Positions 23,335-31,855 of a stretch of 64,000 nucleotides of DNA are shown one piece after another; position 1 is the first letter of the stretch; the number at the start of each line of letters is the position of its first letter. The position numbers and the translations under genes are program-made. The DNA is from Cyanobacteria bacterium FACHB-DQ100 (GTDB lineage: Bacteria; Cyanobacteriota; Cyanobacteriia; Leptolyngbyales; Leptolyngbyaceae). The notes under the pieces were generated by a model. It was not told the DNA's origin and made no database searches. It saw only the letters and a list, made by a program, of their open reading frames with translations. The DNA lies in contig JACJNW010000022.1 in NCBI GenBank assembly GCA_014695195.1, forward strand, positions 1 through 64,000, written 5' to 3'.

Positions 23335-25689
23335 TCAAGCGCGATCGTAAACCAGCAGAATTGCCCAAATTGCCATTGCTCTAAGATAATGACTGGCGCG
23401 AAATGTTCCTGCTGCTGTGATCGCTTCGGGTGTCCTAAATTGCAGTCCGTGATTGTAGATTTGTTGTACCACTGATTCAGTAAGTGTCCAAGCTTGTGTT
23501 TTCATTTCCATTTGCATCAAAAACGCTGCCAATCCAAAGTTGATGCCTGTCCAAACTTCAAGAGGATGGGTTGCGTTTGGATTTTCGGGAGATCCATTGG
23601 GGCGAACTCCATTGGCTGCACCGATTTTAACGCCCATCTTTTCACTGAACTTCACAAAGCAAGCGTCATAAACGGTTTGCAGTGCGGATCGAGCGCAGTC
23701 GATCGGAACAATATCCGGTAAGTTCAACAACTTTGCATAGAACTGTCCACAGAGTTGATCCGCCATCACCACATCTGAGCCGCTACCACTATCTAAGCGG
23801 TAGTAAGTTCCATTCCAGAGCGTGTCTTGATAAACCTTGCGTGATTGTGTGAGCCAAGATTGATACAGTTCCACAGGTCGATCGAGAATATTTCCAATGG
23901 CGATCGCGCTTTCTAATGCTGCAATCCACAATCCACCACAATAAGCACTAACACCTTGTAATCGCCAGTCATCAAAGGTTTGATCCGGTGCGCCTGAGTT
24001 TTCAGGAATGCCATCCTCGTCGAGATCAAACTGTTTGAGATACTGCAAGGTTTCAACGATCGCATCCCAACATTCTTCTAGAAATTCCGTGTCAGTTGCG
24101 CCCGTTAATAGATAATCCCGATAAACCTGCAACACAAAATCTGAGCCAAGATCTTTCCATAAGTTGCAGTCTTGGTAAGCGGTATAGTTCGTTTTCTCCC
24201 AAACGTGCTCATTTGGTGCGCCTAAATCATGTGGCGTTGCACCTTTGACTTTGCGAAGTGCCATCGGGCTTTCGGCTCCGATCGTATAGTAGTAACCAAT
24301 CACACGAGTTCGATCGTCTTGCTGTGGAATAGCGCGGGCAAACGATCTCATCACCGCTTTTTCTAACTCTGCCCACAGCATCAACAATCCAAACGAACCA
24401 TACAACCGCACATCTAAGCTTTCATACCAGCGATAATCAATGCACTCTAGCACTGCAAATTGTCCGACTGGATCGTGCTCATCTGCTGCGCTCCACAATG
24501 TTCCACCTTGAGTTAAATCGTAGAGTTCATTGAACAATGCCATCTTGAACCAATCCGGTAGATCAGTTCGATCGAGAATGGGTTGTTGCCAAGCCTGAAT
24601 CTTTTCTTGCCACGAGCGATGATGCTTCAATGCCGTTCGAGCAATTGACCAAGCGTTCTGCCCACTGCGACCGAAAAAATCTGTGTAACGCCGAAAATAC
24701 TCAACACCTTCAGCAAACTCTGTAATTGGAAGATCCCAGCTCAGAACAAAGGGAATTTGCAGCGTTTGACCGGGTTTTAAGGTAAATCGAACGGCGATCG
24801 CGCTACCAATTCGCTCACCTGCTGAGGGTGTTTCGTCGTCTCGATCGTTCAATGATCCATCCCACGAAAAGCTTTCCCACAGCTCAGAGCCATCTTCAGG
24901 ATTCCATCGCGTGTGATAGAACACTTCCCACAGATAAGGATTGATCGATGTTGCGATCGCCCATTGTCCGTCGCCTTCTTTCGGTTGATCCACAGCGCGA
25001 GACATGACGATCGCTAATTGATGTTCATTTCCCGTAAGTTGATTAAAGTTTCCAGCACTCTCGCCCAATCGTGGCTGATATTCATACACTGGACTTCCAT
25101 CGTCTCTGAGGCGAATTTCCGGCGATTTGAGCGCATTGGTGAACCAACCGACCATATTCTCCCAGGTCAGCATAATGCTCAGGGTAATCGGCTGATTTGT
25201 GGGATTGTGTGCTGTCCATTGGAACACAGCAACCGGATAGCTCGTTTCTTGATAGTTGTTCGCAACGATCGGCGAGAATTGCTCACAGGTTAACTGTGCT
25301 TGGAACACATTCTCATACTTAAACCAGCTACGCGGATACAGTGCTGCATAAGTTCCAGATTGTTCGGGATACGATCGCCAACTCTCTAATGTTTGATCAG
25401 TTGTTAGCGCATACGCTTGGGATTGTTCACCCACTTGCTCAAACACACTAAATTGACAAGCAGGCATCGATGCAAACAGATGCTCACCACCATCAACGTG
25501 CCACAGATTAAAATCGCCCCTCGACGATCGACCAATACACCCCGCTCCAAATCCCCCTAGCGGCGCACCATGCCAAGCCCCATCATCTAAATTACTGGGA
25601 TAGCGCACTGTGTAAGGCTTTTCCCACCCTTGCCCGATCGAGCGCTGCCAAGCACAAGCGGGAATTTGAACGGAATTAGATTGAGTCAT
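23335..25689 (-). CDS. GH116 family glycosidase (glucosylceramidase/beta-glucosidase-like)
   Basis: The start at ATG 25689 (MTQSNSVQIP) gives 784 residues; an upstream in-frame start at 25722 is less likely. The N-terminal domain has the Gly-rich APLGGFGAGCIGRSSRGDF typical of the GH116 beta-sandwich, and an (alpha/alpha)6 catalytic domain follows. FNELYDL near residue 388 and PDQTFDDW near 567 resemble the nucleophile Glu and acid/base Asp regions of bacterial GH116 and human GBA2; this assignment is by motif resemblance. No signal peptide is seen, so it is probably cytoplasmic. The natural substrate in cyanobacteria is not known to me. Confidence 0.85.
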   Translation of the reverse strand: MTQSNSVQIPACAWQRSIGQGWEKPYTVRYPSNLDDGAWHGAPLGGFGAGCIGRSSRGDFNLWHVDGGEHLFASMPACQFSVFEQVGEQSQAYALTTDQTLESWRSYPEQSGTYAALYPRSWFKYENVFQAQLTCEQFSPIVANNYQETSYPVAVFQWTAHNPTNQPITLSIMLTWENMVGWFTNALKSPEIRLRDDGSPVYEYQPRLGESAGNFNQLTGNEHQLAIVMSRAVDQPKEGDGQWAIATSINPYLWEVFYHTRWNPEDGSELWESFSWDGSLNDRDDETPSAGERIGSAIAVRFTLKPGQTLQIPFVLSWDLPITEFAEGVEYFRRYTDFFGRSGQNAWSIARTALKHHRSWQEKIQAWQQPILDRTDLPDWFKMALFNELYDLTQGGTLWSAADEHDPVGQFAVLECIDYRWYESLDVRLYGSFGLLMLWAELEKAVMRSFARAIPQQDDRTRVIGYYYTIGAESPMALRKVKGATPHDLGAPNEHVWEKTNYTAYQDCNLWKDLGSDFVLQVYRDYLLTGATDTEFLEECWDAIVETLQYLKQFDLDEDGIPENSGAPDQTFDDWRLQGVSAYCGGLWIAALESAIAIGNILDRPVELYQSWLTQSRKVYQDTLWNGTYYRLDSGSGSDVVMADQLCGQFYAKLLNLPDIVPIDCARSALQTVYDACFVKFSEKMGVKIGAANGVRPNGSPENPNATHPLEVWTGINFGLAAFLMQMEMKTQAWTLTESVVQQIYNHGLQFRTPEAITAAGTFRASHYLRAMAIWAILLVYDRA

Positions 25690-25775
25690 CGTTAAGTTTG
25701 GCGAACGCGTAGCGCGGTGCAAGCATCGGCAATGCCCAATATACTACGATCGAACAACGTCGCCCGCCGAATCCT

Positions 25776-26297
25776 ATGACCGAAATTCCTACCTTAGCCG
25801 ATTTAGCCTTCATTCCCTACGTTGATGAGAATGGTCAACTGCCCGAACAATTTCAAGGGAAAGTCGGCATTTATGCCATTTTTGATCAATCTCAAACGCT
25901 AAAATTTATTGGCTTTTCGCGGGATGTTTTTCTCAGCTTAAGACAGCATTTAGTTCGATGCCTTTCTGAGTGCTACTGGATCAAAGTGCAGACCTTCGAT
26001 CGACCCAACCGCACGCTTCTCGAAACAATTCGCGCGGCTTGGATTGAAGAGAATCATTTATCGATCGCCAACGAAGCCAAATGGACAGAACCAATCCAGG
26101 TCAAGTCTTTGATGACTGACCAAGAGCGATCAACCTACGAAAGTGCGATCGATGAATTCACACAGGGAAAAGCACTAAAGAACGTTGCTCGCCGCATTGA
26201 AGCTGAGATCATGGCTCAACTGAAAGCGCGAAATGTTCAAACAGAAATCCGATTCAATCCAAAACTCAAGGAAGAAGGCTTACTCGACCTGAAATAG
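25776..26297 (+). CDS. GIY-YIG nuclease family protein
   Basis: The 173-residue protein has a GIY-YIG-like core near residues 30-50 (KVGIYAIFDQ then LKFIGFSRD), followed by SLRQHLVRC and a conserved Glu in AAWIEENHL. The second half is charged and helical. This form occurs in cyanobacteria and plastid-bearing plants; its activity has not been established to my knowledge. It is divergent from the GH116 gene, 86 bases away. Confidence 0.75.
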   Translation: MTEIPTLADLAFIPYVDENGQLPEQFQGKVGIYAIFDQSQTLKFIGFSRDVFLSLRQHLVRCLSECYWIKVQTFDRPNRTLLETIRAAWIEENHLSIANEAKWTEPIQVKSLMTDQERSTYESAIDEFTQGKALKNVARRIEAEIMAQLKARNVQTEIRFNPKLKEEGLLDLK

Positions 26298-26360
26298 CAG
26301 CATTAAAAATTTTTGAGTACAAGAGCCCTCTACATTGCAAAAAATTGCAACTCTCAAAGT

Positions 26361-26387
26361 CCCCCACTCGTGGGGGATTTAGGGGGC
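26361..26387. repeat. GC-rich palindromic repeat common in cyanobacterial intergenic regions
   Basis: CCCCCAC (26361-26367) and GTGGGGG (26370-26376) form a tight hairpin, followed by ATTTAGGGGGC. This sequence resembles a dispersed cyanobacterial repeat. It lies between two convergent genes and may help end both transcripts. Confidence 0.55.
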
Positions 26388-26421
26388 AGCCCAACGCTAC
26401 AAACGCAGCCCCCAATCCTTC

Positions 26422-27507
26422 CTACTTCCGCTCCGGATGAGCAGAAATCTCTGGCGGTGGATTCCCCAGCATATTAATCGCTGCAATCAGTTGATACAGC
26501 TTGCCTAAATCCCGCTGATTAAAGTTCATCATCAAGCGCGGTAAAGCATAAGTCTCATCTTTAGCCTCTTGTGGAAGCGGTTTCGTCTTCTCGATCCGAC
26601 CTGTGACGAGAATATCCCTGAACCGATCGTTCAACTCATCCACCGCCGCATCACTCAGTTCCGTCTTCAATCGCAGCACTAGCTGGCTGCCAACATAACG
26701 ACTGGAGTGATACACCTGATAGAAATTAGAGATCGCCGCACAAGCCACATCAATATCATCGGTAATCGTGAACAGGCTCGGATCATCCGCGCTAATCAAG
26801 CCGCGCTTCAGCAACTGCTTATCAATGTACTCCGTCCAATCGTCCCAATATTTGCCGCCCGGCTTATCCACCAGCACCAGTGGCACCGGAGCCGATTTCC
26901 CGGTCTGCGTCAGCGTCAAACATTCAAACGCCTCATCTTGAGTCCCAAACCCACCCGGAAACAGCGCTAATGCATCGCTTTCCTTCAGAAAGAACACTTT
27001 ACGCGTGAAAAAATACTTAAACGGAATCAGCTTTGGATCGCCTTGAATAAATTGATTTGCACCTTGCTCAAACGGCAACTGAATATTTAAGCCAAACGAT
27101 TTTTCTGCTCCTGCGCCCTCGTTGCCCGCTTCCATAATGCCGCCGCCCGCACCCGTGATCACCATGTATCCCTGCTGCGTTACACATTGGGCAAACTCTT
27201 TTGCAAGCTGATACTCCTCAGTATTCGGCTTAATTCGAGCAGAACCAAAAATCGCAATCTTCCGCACATGACGATACGGATAGAACACAGTAAACGCCCG
27301 CTCCATATCTTGCAGCGACGCATTCAAAATCTTCCAGTCCAGCCGATCGATCTCATCACCCGACATTCGCGCAATCAGGTTCAGCGCTTGGGCAATTAAC
27401 GCCCCGTGCTGCATATTTGGGAGATGATCGAGTAGGTCGTTCAGCGTCGATCGCAACGGCTCGACATTCAACATCGATGGGGACGGTTGGGACGGGTCAA
27501 CAGGCAT
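26422..27507 (-). CDS. LOG family protein (Rossmann-fold nucleotide-binding)
   Basis: The protein has 361 residues. The LOG/lysine-decarboxylase-like domain spans about 80-260, with IAIFGSARI, the nucleotide-binding GAGGGIMEAGNEG and the signature PGGFGTQDE. Members include cytokinin riboside 5'-monophosphate phosphoribohydrolases and purine nucleotide nucleosidases. The flanking N- and C-terminal helical parts make this longer than plant LOG enzymes. The nucleotide substrate cannot be told from the sequence. Confidence 0.88.
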   Translation of the reverse strand: MPVDPSQPSPSMLNVEPLRSTLNDLLDHLPNMQHGALIAQALNLIARMSGDEIDRLDWKILNASLQDMERAFTVFYPYRHVRKIAIFGSARIKPNTEEYQLAKEFAQCVTQQGYMVITGAGGGIMEAGNEGAGAEKSFGLNIQLPFEQGANQFIQGDPKLIPFKYFFTRKVFFLKESDALALFPGGFGTQDEAFECLTLTQTGKSAPVPLVLVDKPGGKYWDDWTEYIDKQLLKRGLISADDPSLFTITDDIDVACAAISNFYQVYHSSRYVGSQLVLRLKTELSDAAVDELNDRFRDILVTGRIEKTKPLPQEAKDETYALPRLMMNFNQRDLGKLYQLIAAINMLGNPPPEISAHPERK

Positions 27508-27574
27508 GAGCGATTCCTCACAAGGGCATTCTATTTTAGCGAGATTGGGCAGAATGCGATGCCCTCATCAATAC

Positions 27575-27609
27575 TGAAAAACGCCCCAGAATTTTACTCC
27601 GGAGCGTTC
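27575..27609 (-). terminator. intrinsic terminator after trxA
   Basis: On the minus strand AACGCTCC (27608-27601) pairs with GGGGCGTT (27587-27580), with one G-T pair, and TTTTTC follows. It lies about 55 bases past the trxA stop. Confidence 0.75.
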
Positions 27610-27662
27610 TCAGCACTGTGACAAATGAGTTTAGCAAATGAGACGAATCCAGGGACGTAACC

Positions 27663-27989
27663 TTAAAGAAGATGCTTGTCAAGTGTGCTTGCAAGCGTCG
27701 TTTTCGGGACAGCACCGACGACCATATCCACCCGCTGACCGCCCTTGAAAATCATCAGCGTGGGAATGCTGCGAATTCCAAATCTGCTAGCAACTTGGGG
27801 ATTTTCATCCGTGTTGACTTTGACCACTTTGACTTTGCCTTCGTATTGCTCTGCAATCTCATCGACTACAGGTGCAACCATTCGACAGGGACCACACCAG
27901 GGTGCCCAGAAGTCTACCAGGACTGGGACCTCACTCTGAATCACTTCCTGGTCAAAAGAAGAATCGGTAACTTGTGCGGTTGCTGACAT
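27663..27989 (-). CDS. trxA: thioredoxin
   Basis: The ATG at 27989 gives a normal 108-residue thioredoxin; the longer frame to 28082 has no family match. The active site WCGPC has Cys32 and Cys35 and is preceded by VLVDFWAP. The cis-Pro lies in RSIPTLMIF. It reduces disulfides in many target proteins, using electrons from thioredoxin reductases. Its terminator is at 27575-27609. The small RNA Yfr1 is encoded upstream on the same strand, the known conserved location. Confidence 0.96.
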   Translation of the reverse strand: MSATAQVTDSSFDQEVIQSEVPVLVDFWAPWCGPCRMVAPVVDEIAEQYEGKVKVVKVNTDENPQVASRFGIRSIPTLMIFKGGQRVDMVVGAVPKTTLASTLDKHLL

Positions 27990-28099
27990 TCCTGAAAATC
28001 CTTGCCTTTGTTTCATTTGACGAAATTCTAACATAGCAAAAACGACAGGAAGTATTCTCAGCCCAGACATAATTAGATACAAATCGGTGGCTCGTTCGG

Positions 28100-28132
28100 T
28101 TGAGAAATCTCTAAAACTTGAGAAATCTCTAA
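28100..28132. repeat. 15-bp direct repeat upstream of trxA
   Basis: TTGAGAAATCTCTAA occurs twice, at 28100-28114 and 28118-28132, 3 bases apart. Each copy contains the inverted GAGA/TCTC. The pair lies about 110-145 bases before the trxA start, where a transcription factor could bind as a dimer on each copy. Confidence 0.7.
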
Positions 28133-28212
28133 GAGAAATGGGGAGTAGGAAGTTAGGAAAAACTGAAATGATTAGCCCTGCTTCCGCTCCTCATTTCCCT
28201 ACTTCTCGCTTT

Positions 28213-28290
28213 AAAAACAAGGAACCGCCTAAACCGAAGTCCAGGCGGAGTGTGGTGTGAGGAGTGAACGGAAACTTGCGTCTCCGCTTC
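28213..28290 (-). ncRNA. yfr1: small RNA Yfr1
   Basis: The minus strand contains the Yfr1 core ACTCCTCACAC (28265-28255), which is unpaired and known to bind target mRNAs. A 5' stem-loop (GCGGA, loop, TTCCG, starting near 28287) precedes it. A 3' terminator stem CCGCCT (28248-28243)/AGGCGG (28230-28225) follows, with TTCCTTGTTTTTAA after it. The position between guaB and trxA is the conserved location of Yfr1 in cyanobacteria. In other species it is an abundant RNA needed under stress that regulates outer-membrane protein and sbtA mRNAs. The ends are estimated from the promoter and terminator. Confidence 0.92.
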
Positions 28291-28294
28291 CTCT

Positions 28295-28300
28295 ATTCTA
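28295..28300 (-). promoter_or_regulatory. -10 element for Yfr1
   Basis: TAGAAT on the minus strand lies 6-7 bases before the expected 5' end of Yfr1 (near 28288-28290). No strong -35 was identified. Confidence 0.55.
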
Positions 28301-28447
28301 AACGACGGATTTGGATTTACCCGCCAATATTGCAAGTCGTGGCAAAACTCTTAAGCTTTTAATAAAAACTTTATTTTGCGGTCACGACTTCGTGTGCCAA
28401 GGGTATCGCGGCTGGTGAATTTAGAGGCTGCGATCGCGCCTTCGCGC

Positions 28448-29611
28448 TTATTTGCCCATTCCAAGCTGCTGGGCTTTCTGGTAGACTTTGCCTTCGGTTA
28501 ATAGGGATGGAGCAATCACGACATCGACCTGCTGCATCTCCTTAATATTCTTCGCGCCTAGCGTTCCCATACTGGTTTGCAGCGCTCCGAGAAGGTTGTG
28601 CGTTCCATCATCTAATTGAGCGGGACCGCGCAAGATTTGTTCCAAGGTTCCGGTCGTGCCCACGCGAATCCGGGTTCCTCTGGGAAGGACGGGGCTAGGC
28701 GTTGCCATTCCCCAATGGAATCCGCGTCCCGGTGCTTCTTTGGCACGGGCAAACGGCGATCCAATCATCACCGCATCAGCACCACAAGCAATACATTTAC
28801 AGATGTCGCCACCTGTGATCAGTCCACCGTCAGCAATCACAGGAACATACCGCCCCGTTTCGCGCTCGAAATCGTCGCGAGCGGCAGCACAATCTGCAAC
28901 GGCGGTCGCTTGAGGCACTCCGACACCCAAGACTCCGCGAGATGTACAAGCGGCACCCGGCCCAATTCCAACGAGAATAGCGGCAGCTCCCGCTTTCATC
29001 AGATTCATCGTGACTTCGTAAGTGACGCAGTTTCCGAGAATTACGGGAATTGGCATTTCTTCGCAGAACTTCGCTAGATCCAAAGGAGCGATCGATTCCG
29101 GCGACAAGTGCGCGGTCGAAACCACGGTTGCCTGAATGAAGAACAAATCTGCTCCCGCTTTTGCGGCAATCTGTCCGAATCTGTCGGCACCCGCAGGAGT
29201 CGCACTCACGGCAGCGATTCCACCTTGGGATTTAATTTCTTGAATTCGCTTTTCGATTAATTCGGGCTTAATCGGTTGCGAATAAAGTTCTTGCATCAAC
29301 GGCACAAATTCTGTTGTCCCGACTGAAGCGATGCGATCGAGAATCGGATTGGGGTCATCGTAGCGAGTTTGAATGCCTTCCAAGTTCAGAACGCCAAGTG
29401 CGCCTAACTGTGAAAGTTTGACCGCCATCTCGACATCGACGACTCCATCCATTGCCGACGCGATGATCGGAATTTCGCGATCGATGCCGCCGATCGTCCA
29501 GCCCGTCTCTGCCAGTTTCGGATCGAGTGTCCGCGCTCCAGGAGAAAGCGCAATTTCATCGAACCCATACGCTCTTCGAGCTGTTTTGCCCCTGCCGATT
29601 TGAATATCCAC
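28448..29611 (-). CDS. guaB3: GuaB3 family IMP dehydrogenase-related protein
   Basis: The GTG at 29611 gives 387 residues starting (M)DIQIGRGKTARRAYGFDEI, as in related proteins. GGGG lies 9 bases upstream as ribosome-binding site; the longer frame would start with TTG at 29626. The TIM-barrel enzyme has the catalytic Cys loop GIGPGAACTSRG and IADGGLITGGDI. There is no CBS pair, and the length is shorter than classical GuaB. GuaB3 converts IMP to XMP in guanine nucleotide synthesis. The flap region is QLDDGTHNLLGALQ. It lies upstream of Yfr1 and trxA on the same strand. Confidence 0.9.
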   Translation of the reverse strand: MDIQIGRGKTARRAYGFDEIALSPGARTLDPKLAETGWTIGGIDREIPIIASAMDGVVDVEMAVKLSQLGALGVLNLEGIQTRYDDPNPILDRIASVGTTEFVPLMQELYSQPIKPELIEKRIQEIKSQGGIAAVSATPAGADRFGQIAAKAGADLFFIQATVVSTAHLSPESIAPLDLAKFCEEMPIPVILGNCVTYEVTMNLMKAGAAAILVGIGPGAACTSRGVLGVGVPQATAVADCAAARDDFERETGRYVPVIADGGLITGGDICKCIACGADAVMIGSPFARAKEAPGRGFHWGMATPSPVLPRGTRIRVGTTGTLEQILRGPAQLDDGTHNLLGALQTSMGTLGAKNIKEMQQVDVVIAPSLLTEGKVYQKAQQLGMGK

Positions 29612-29780
29612 GCCAATGTTCCCCAAGCACTAATTGGATAAGAGTATCAAATTTCAATCCTAGTTGTGTGAGAAAAACAAGGGGCGATCGCGGTTCATTC
29701 TGTCAAACCTCTAGGAATTGCAAAACCCGTTAAACCAATCACCGGGACTTATAATTTTGAAATATTGGATTTGTCTTGCC

Positions 29781-30098
29781 ATGTCACAAGAGTCTCAAGA
29801 GAATTGGCGTGATCGAATGGAGCGCCTAGAAGCAAACCTTGATCAATTTATCGATTTCGTTTCCCAGAATCAGCGTAATCAAGCCGTACAACTTCAAATT
29901 CATCAAGAACTGCTTGCATCTCATCAAGAACAAATTAATGAGATTAGGGAACTCTCCCGGCGGCTTGCCGAAACTCAGATTGCGACGTTTGCTCGCATTG
30001 ATGAGATGCAGGCTGAAATTCGTGGACGTCAAATCGAGACTCAGCGAATGCTCGCCCTTTATTTGAACCGAGACCCCGATGAAGACACCCAAAACTAA
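29781..30098 (+). CDS. small coiled-coil hypothetical protein
   Basis: The ATG at 29781 (MSQESQENW) gives 105 residues, almost entirely helical and rich in Gln, Glu and Arg. Heptad-like stretches occur from MERLEANLDQF to IEIRGRQIETQ-like repeats near the end. No domain, signal peptide or membrane segment is seen. It is 23 bases upstream of the ycf51-like gene and probably co-transcribed with it. Function unknown. Confidence 0.65.
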   Translation: MSQESQENWRDRMERLEANLDQFIDFVSQNQRNQAVQLQIHQELLASHQEQINEIRELSRRLAETQIATFARIDEMQAEIRGRQIETQRMLALYLNRDPDEDTQN

Positions 30099-30121
30099 AT
30101 TCACCCTGACCCATCACCATC

Positions 30122-30640
30122 ATGTTTGAAACCGCACAGTTAATTGAAAAAACTCAATGGTTAGGCATTGCGACGATCGCGTTTGCCGTTCTGACGATCG
30201 TTGCGTTTCTGTTCAAATGGGGAATTCGCTTCCGACTCGTCGGCGTGACCGGATTTACCGCCGTTCTCACCGGAGGGGTGTTCGCGCTCAGTTTAGGACT
30301 GTACAACCGTCCCAATATTCCTGGAAATGTTCATTACTCGCGGGTGTTTGATGCCGGAGCAGCTCAGGTCGTCATCGCTGTGCCTCCAACCATTACCGAA
30401 TCTCAACTCGAAGCGACCCTCAAACAAGCTGCGATCGATATCTTCTCCTACGGTCGTCTTGGACAAGGATCAAATCAAATGACCATTCGGGCGCGAACCA
30501 TTTTGCATCCTCAAGAGGGGATATCCCAACCTTTATACTTAGGTGAAATTCAGCGATCGCTCTCGATGCGCGAGGATGAAAACGCTACGATTAAGCTGTA
30601 TCGCGAGAACTTGGCGCAGTTACCGCAGCCAACCGCATAA
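30122..30640 (+). CDS. ycf51: Ycf51 family protein (DUF2518)
   Basis: The 172-residue protein has two N-terminal membrane helices (GIATIAFAVLTIVAFLF and LVGVTGFTAVLTGGVFALSLGL). A conserved soluble part includes VIAVPPTITESQLEATLKQAA and GRLGQG. It matches the Ycf51 family of cyanobacteria and red-algal plastids. The function is not known; a thylakoid or plasma membrane location is expected. Confidence 0.88.
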   Translation: MFETAQLIEKTQWLGIATIAFAVLTIVAFLFKWGIRFRLVGVTGFTAVLTGGVFALSLGLYNRPNIPGNVHYSRVFDAGAAQVVIAVPPTITESQLEATLKQAAIDIFSYGRLGQGSNQMTIRARTILHPQEGISQPLYLGEIQRSLSMREDENATIKLYRENLAQLPQPTA

Positions 30641-30661
30641 AGTTTGTTTCTTATTCCAAAT

Positions 30662-31819
30662 ATGTCTACTCAATCAAATTCTGTGGTTTCGTTGATGATT
30701 GCTCCTGCCCAAGTGGTACGCGGTTCAGGAGCGATCGAGCAAGTCGGAGATTGCATCGCTCGCTTGGGAACTCGTCCGCTCTTAGTTGGTGGAGAACGAT
30801 CGCTTGAGGTGGTTAAATCTCGACTGAAATCAGTGTTTAAGTCGCACTCGCTTCAGGCTGCAAAAGCGTCTTACGGCAACGACTGTAGCGAGATTACGCT
30901 GGCAAATTTGAAAAAGGCAGTTGCAGACCATCAAGCCGATTTGATCATCGGAGTCGGAGGCGGTAAAGCGCTCGATACGGCAAAGCTTTTAGCCTATCAG
31001 TGCCATTTGCCGATCGTCACGATTCCGACTTCCGCCGCCACTTGTGCCGCTTGGACAGCGTTATCGAACGTATATTCTGAACAGCACGCTTTTCTGTACG
31101 ATGTCGGATTGCCGCGCTGTCCGGAGCTGCTGGTGTTGGATTACGATTTGGTTGCAACCGCGCCCCAGAGAACATTAGTTGCTGGCATCGGAGATGCGAT
31201 CGCGAAATGGTACGAAGCTTTGGTCAGTAGCGGTCACTCTGACAAAACCTTACTGATTGCCGCCGTTCAACAAGCGCGAGTTTTGCGCGATATCCTATTC
31301 CAGAAATCCGAAGCCGCTTTGCAGAATCCTTTAGGAGCAGAGTGGCAGGAAGTCGTGGATGCTTCAGTGCTGATGGCGGGTGTAATTGGTGGAATTGGTG
31401 GAGCGCAATGTCGAACCGTTGCGGCTCACGCGGTTCACAACGGATTAACTCACCTGCTCGAAAGTCATCACGCTTTACACGGCGAAAAAGTTGCGTTTGG
31501 AATTTTGGTGCAGCTTAGACTTGAAGAAATGGTTCAAGGCAATCAGCTTGCTGCGACCTCCCGCCAACAGTTGCTGAAGTTTTATGACCAAATTGGCTTG
31601 CCGAAGACGTTGGCGGACTTAGGACTGGGGAATGTGACGATCGCGCAGCTTCAACAGGCGGCGGAGATTGCTTGTAATGACACTTCAGACATTCATCGCT
31701 TACCGTTCCCGGTTGTTCCGAGTCAGCTGATGGCAGCAATGGTATCAACCACAGCACCGACAATATCGGCCCGCACTGACCTGAGTGATTTATCTATGGT
31801 TGGATCTGCGGTAGAATAG
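30662..31819 (+). CDS. iron-containing alcohol dehydrogenase family protein (glycerol dehydrogenase-like)
   Basis: The start at ATG 30662 gives 385 residues. The N-terminal Rossmann-like domain has IGVGGGKALDTAKLLAY, the NAD(P)-binding motif of the family, and TIPTSAATCAAW. The metal site is suggested by AGIGDAIAKWYEA and by His residues in AAHAVHNGLTH and HALHGEKVAFG. Members oxidise polyols or act on sugar phosphates; the closest type is glycerol dehydrogenase. It follows ycf51 by about 20 bases and precedes the aminotransferase gene by 36 bases, so these may form one transcript. Confidence 0.85.
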   Translation: MSTQSNSVVSLMIAPAQVVRGSGAIEQVGDCIARLGTRPLLVGGERSLEVVKSRLKSVFKSHSLQAAKASYGNDCSEITLANLKKAVADHQADLIIGVGGGKALDTAKLLAYQCHLPIVTIPTSAATCAAWTALSNVYSEQHAFLYDVGLPRCPELLVLDYDLVATAPQRTLVAGIGDAIAKWYEALVSSGHSDKTLLIAAVQQARVLRDILFQKSEAALQNPLGAEWQEVVDASVLMAGVIGGIGGAQCRTVAAHAVHNGLTHLLESHHALHGEKVAFGILVQLRLEEMVQGNQLAATSRQQLLKFYDQIGLPKTLADLGLGNVTIAQLQQAAEIACNDTSDIHRLPFPVVPSQLMAAMVSTTAPTISARTDLSDLSMVGSAVE

Positions 31820-31855
31820 CCAACTCAGTCATTATTTGTCGATCGCTTCACACTC

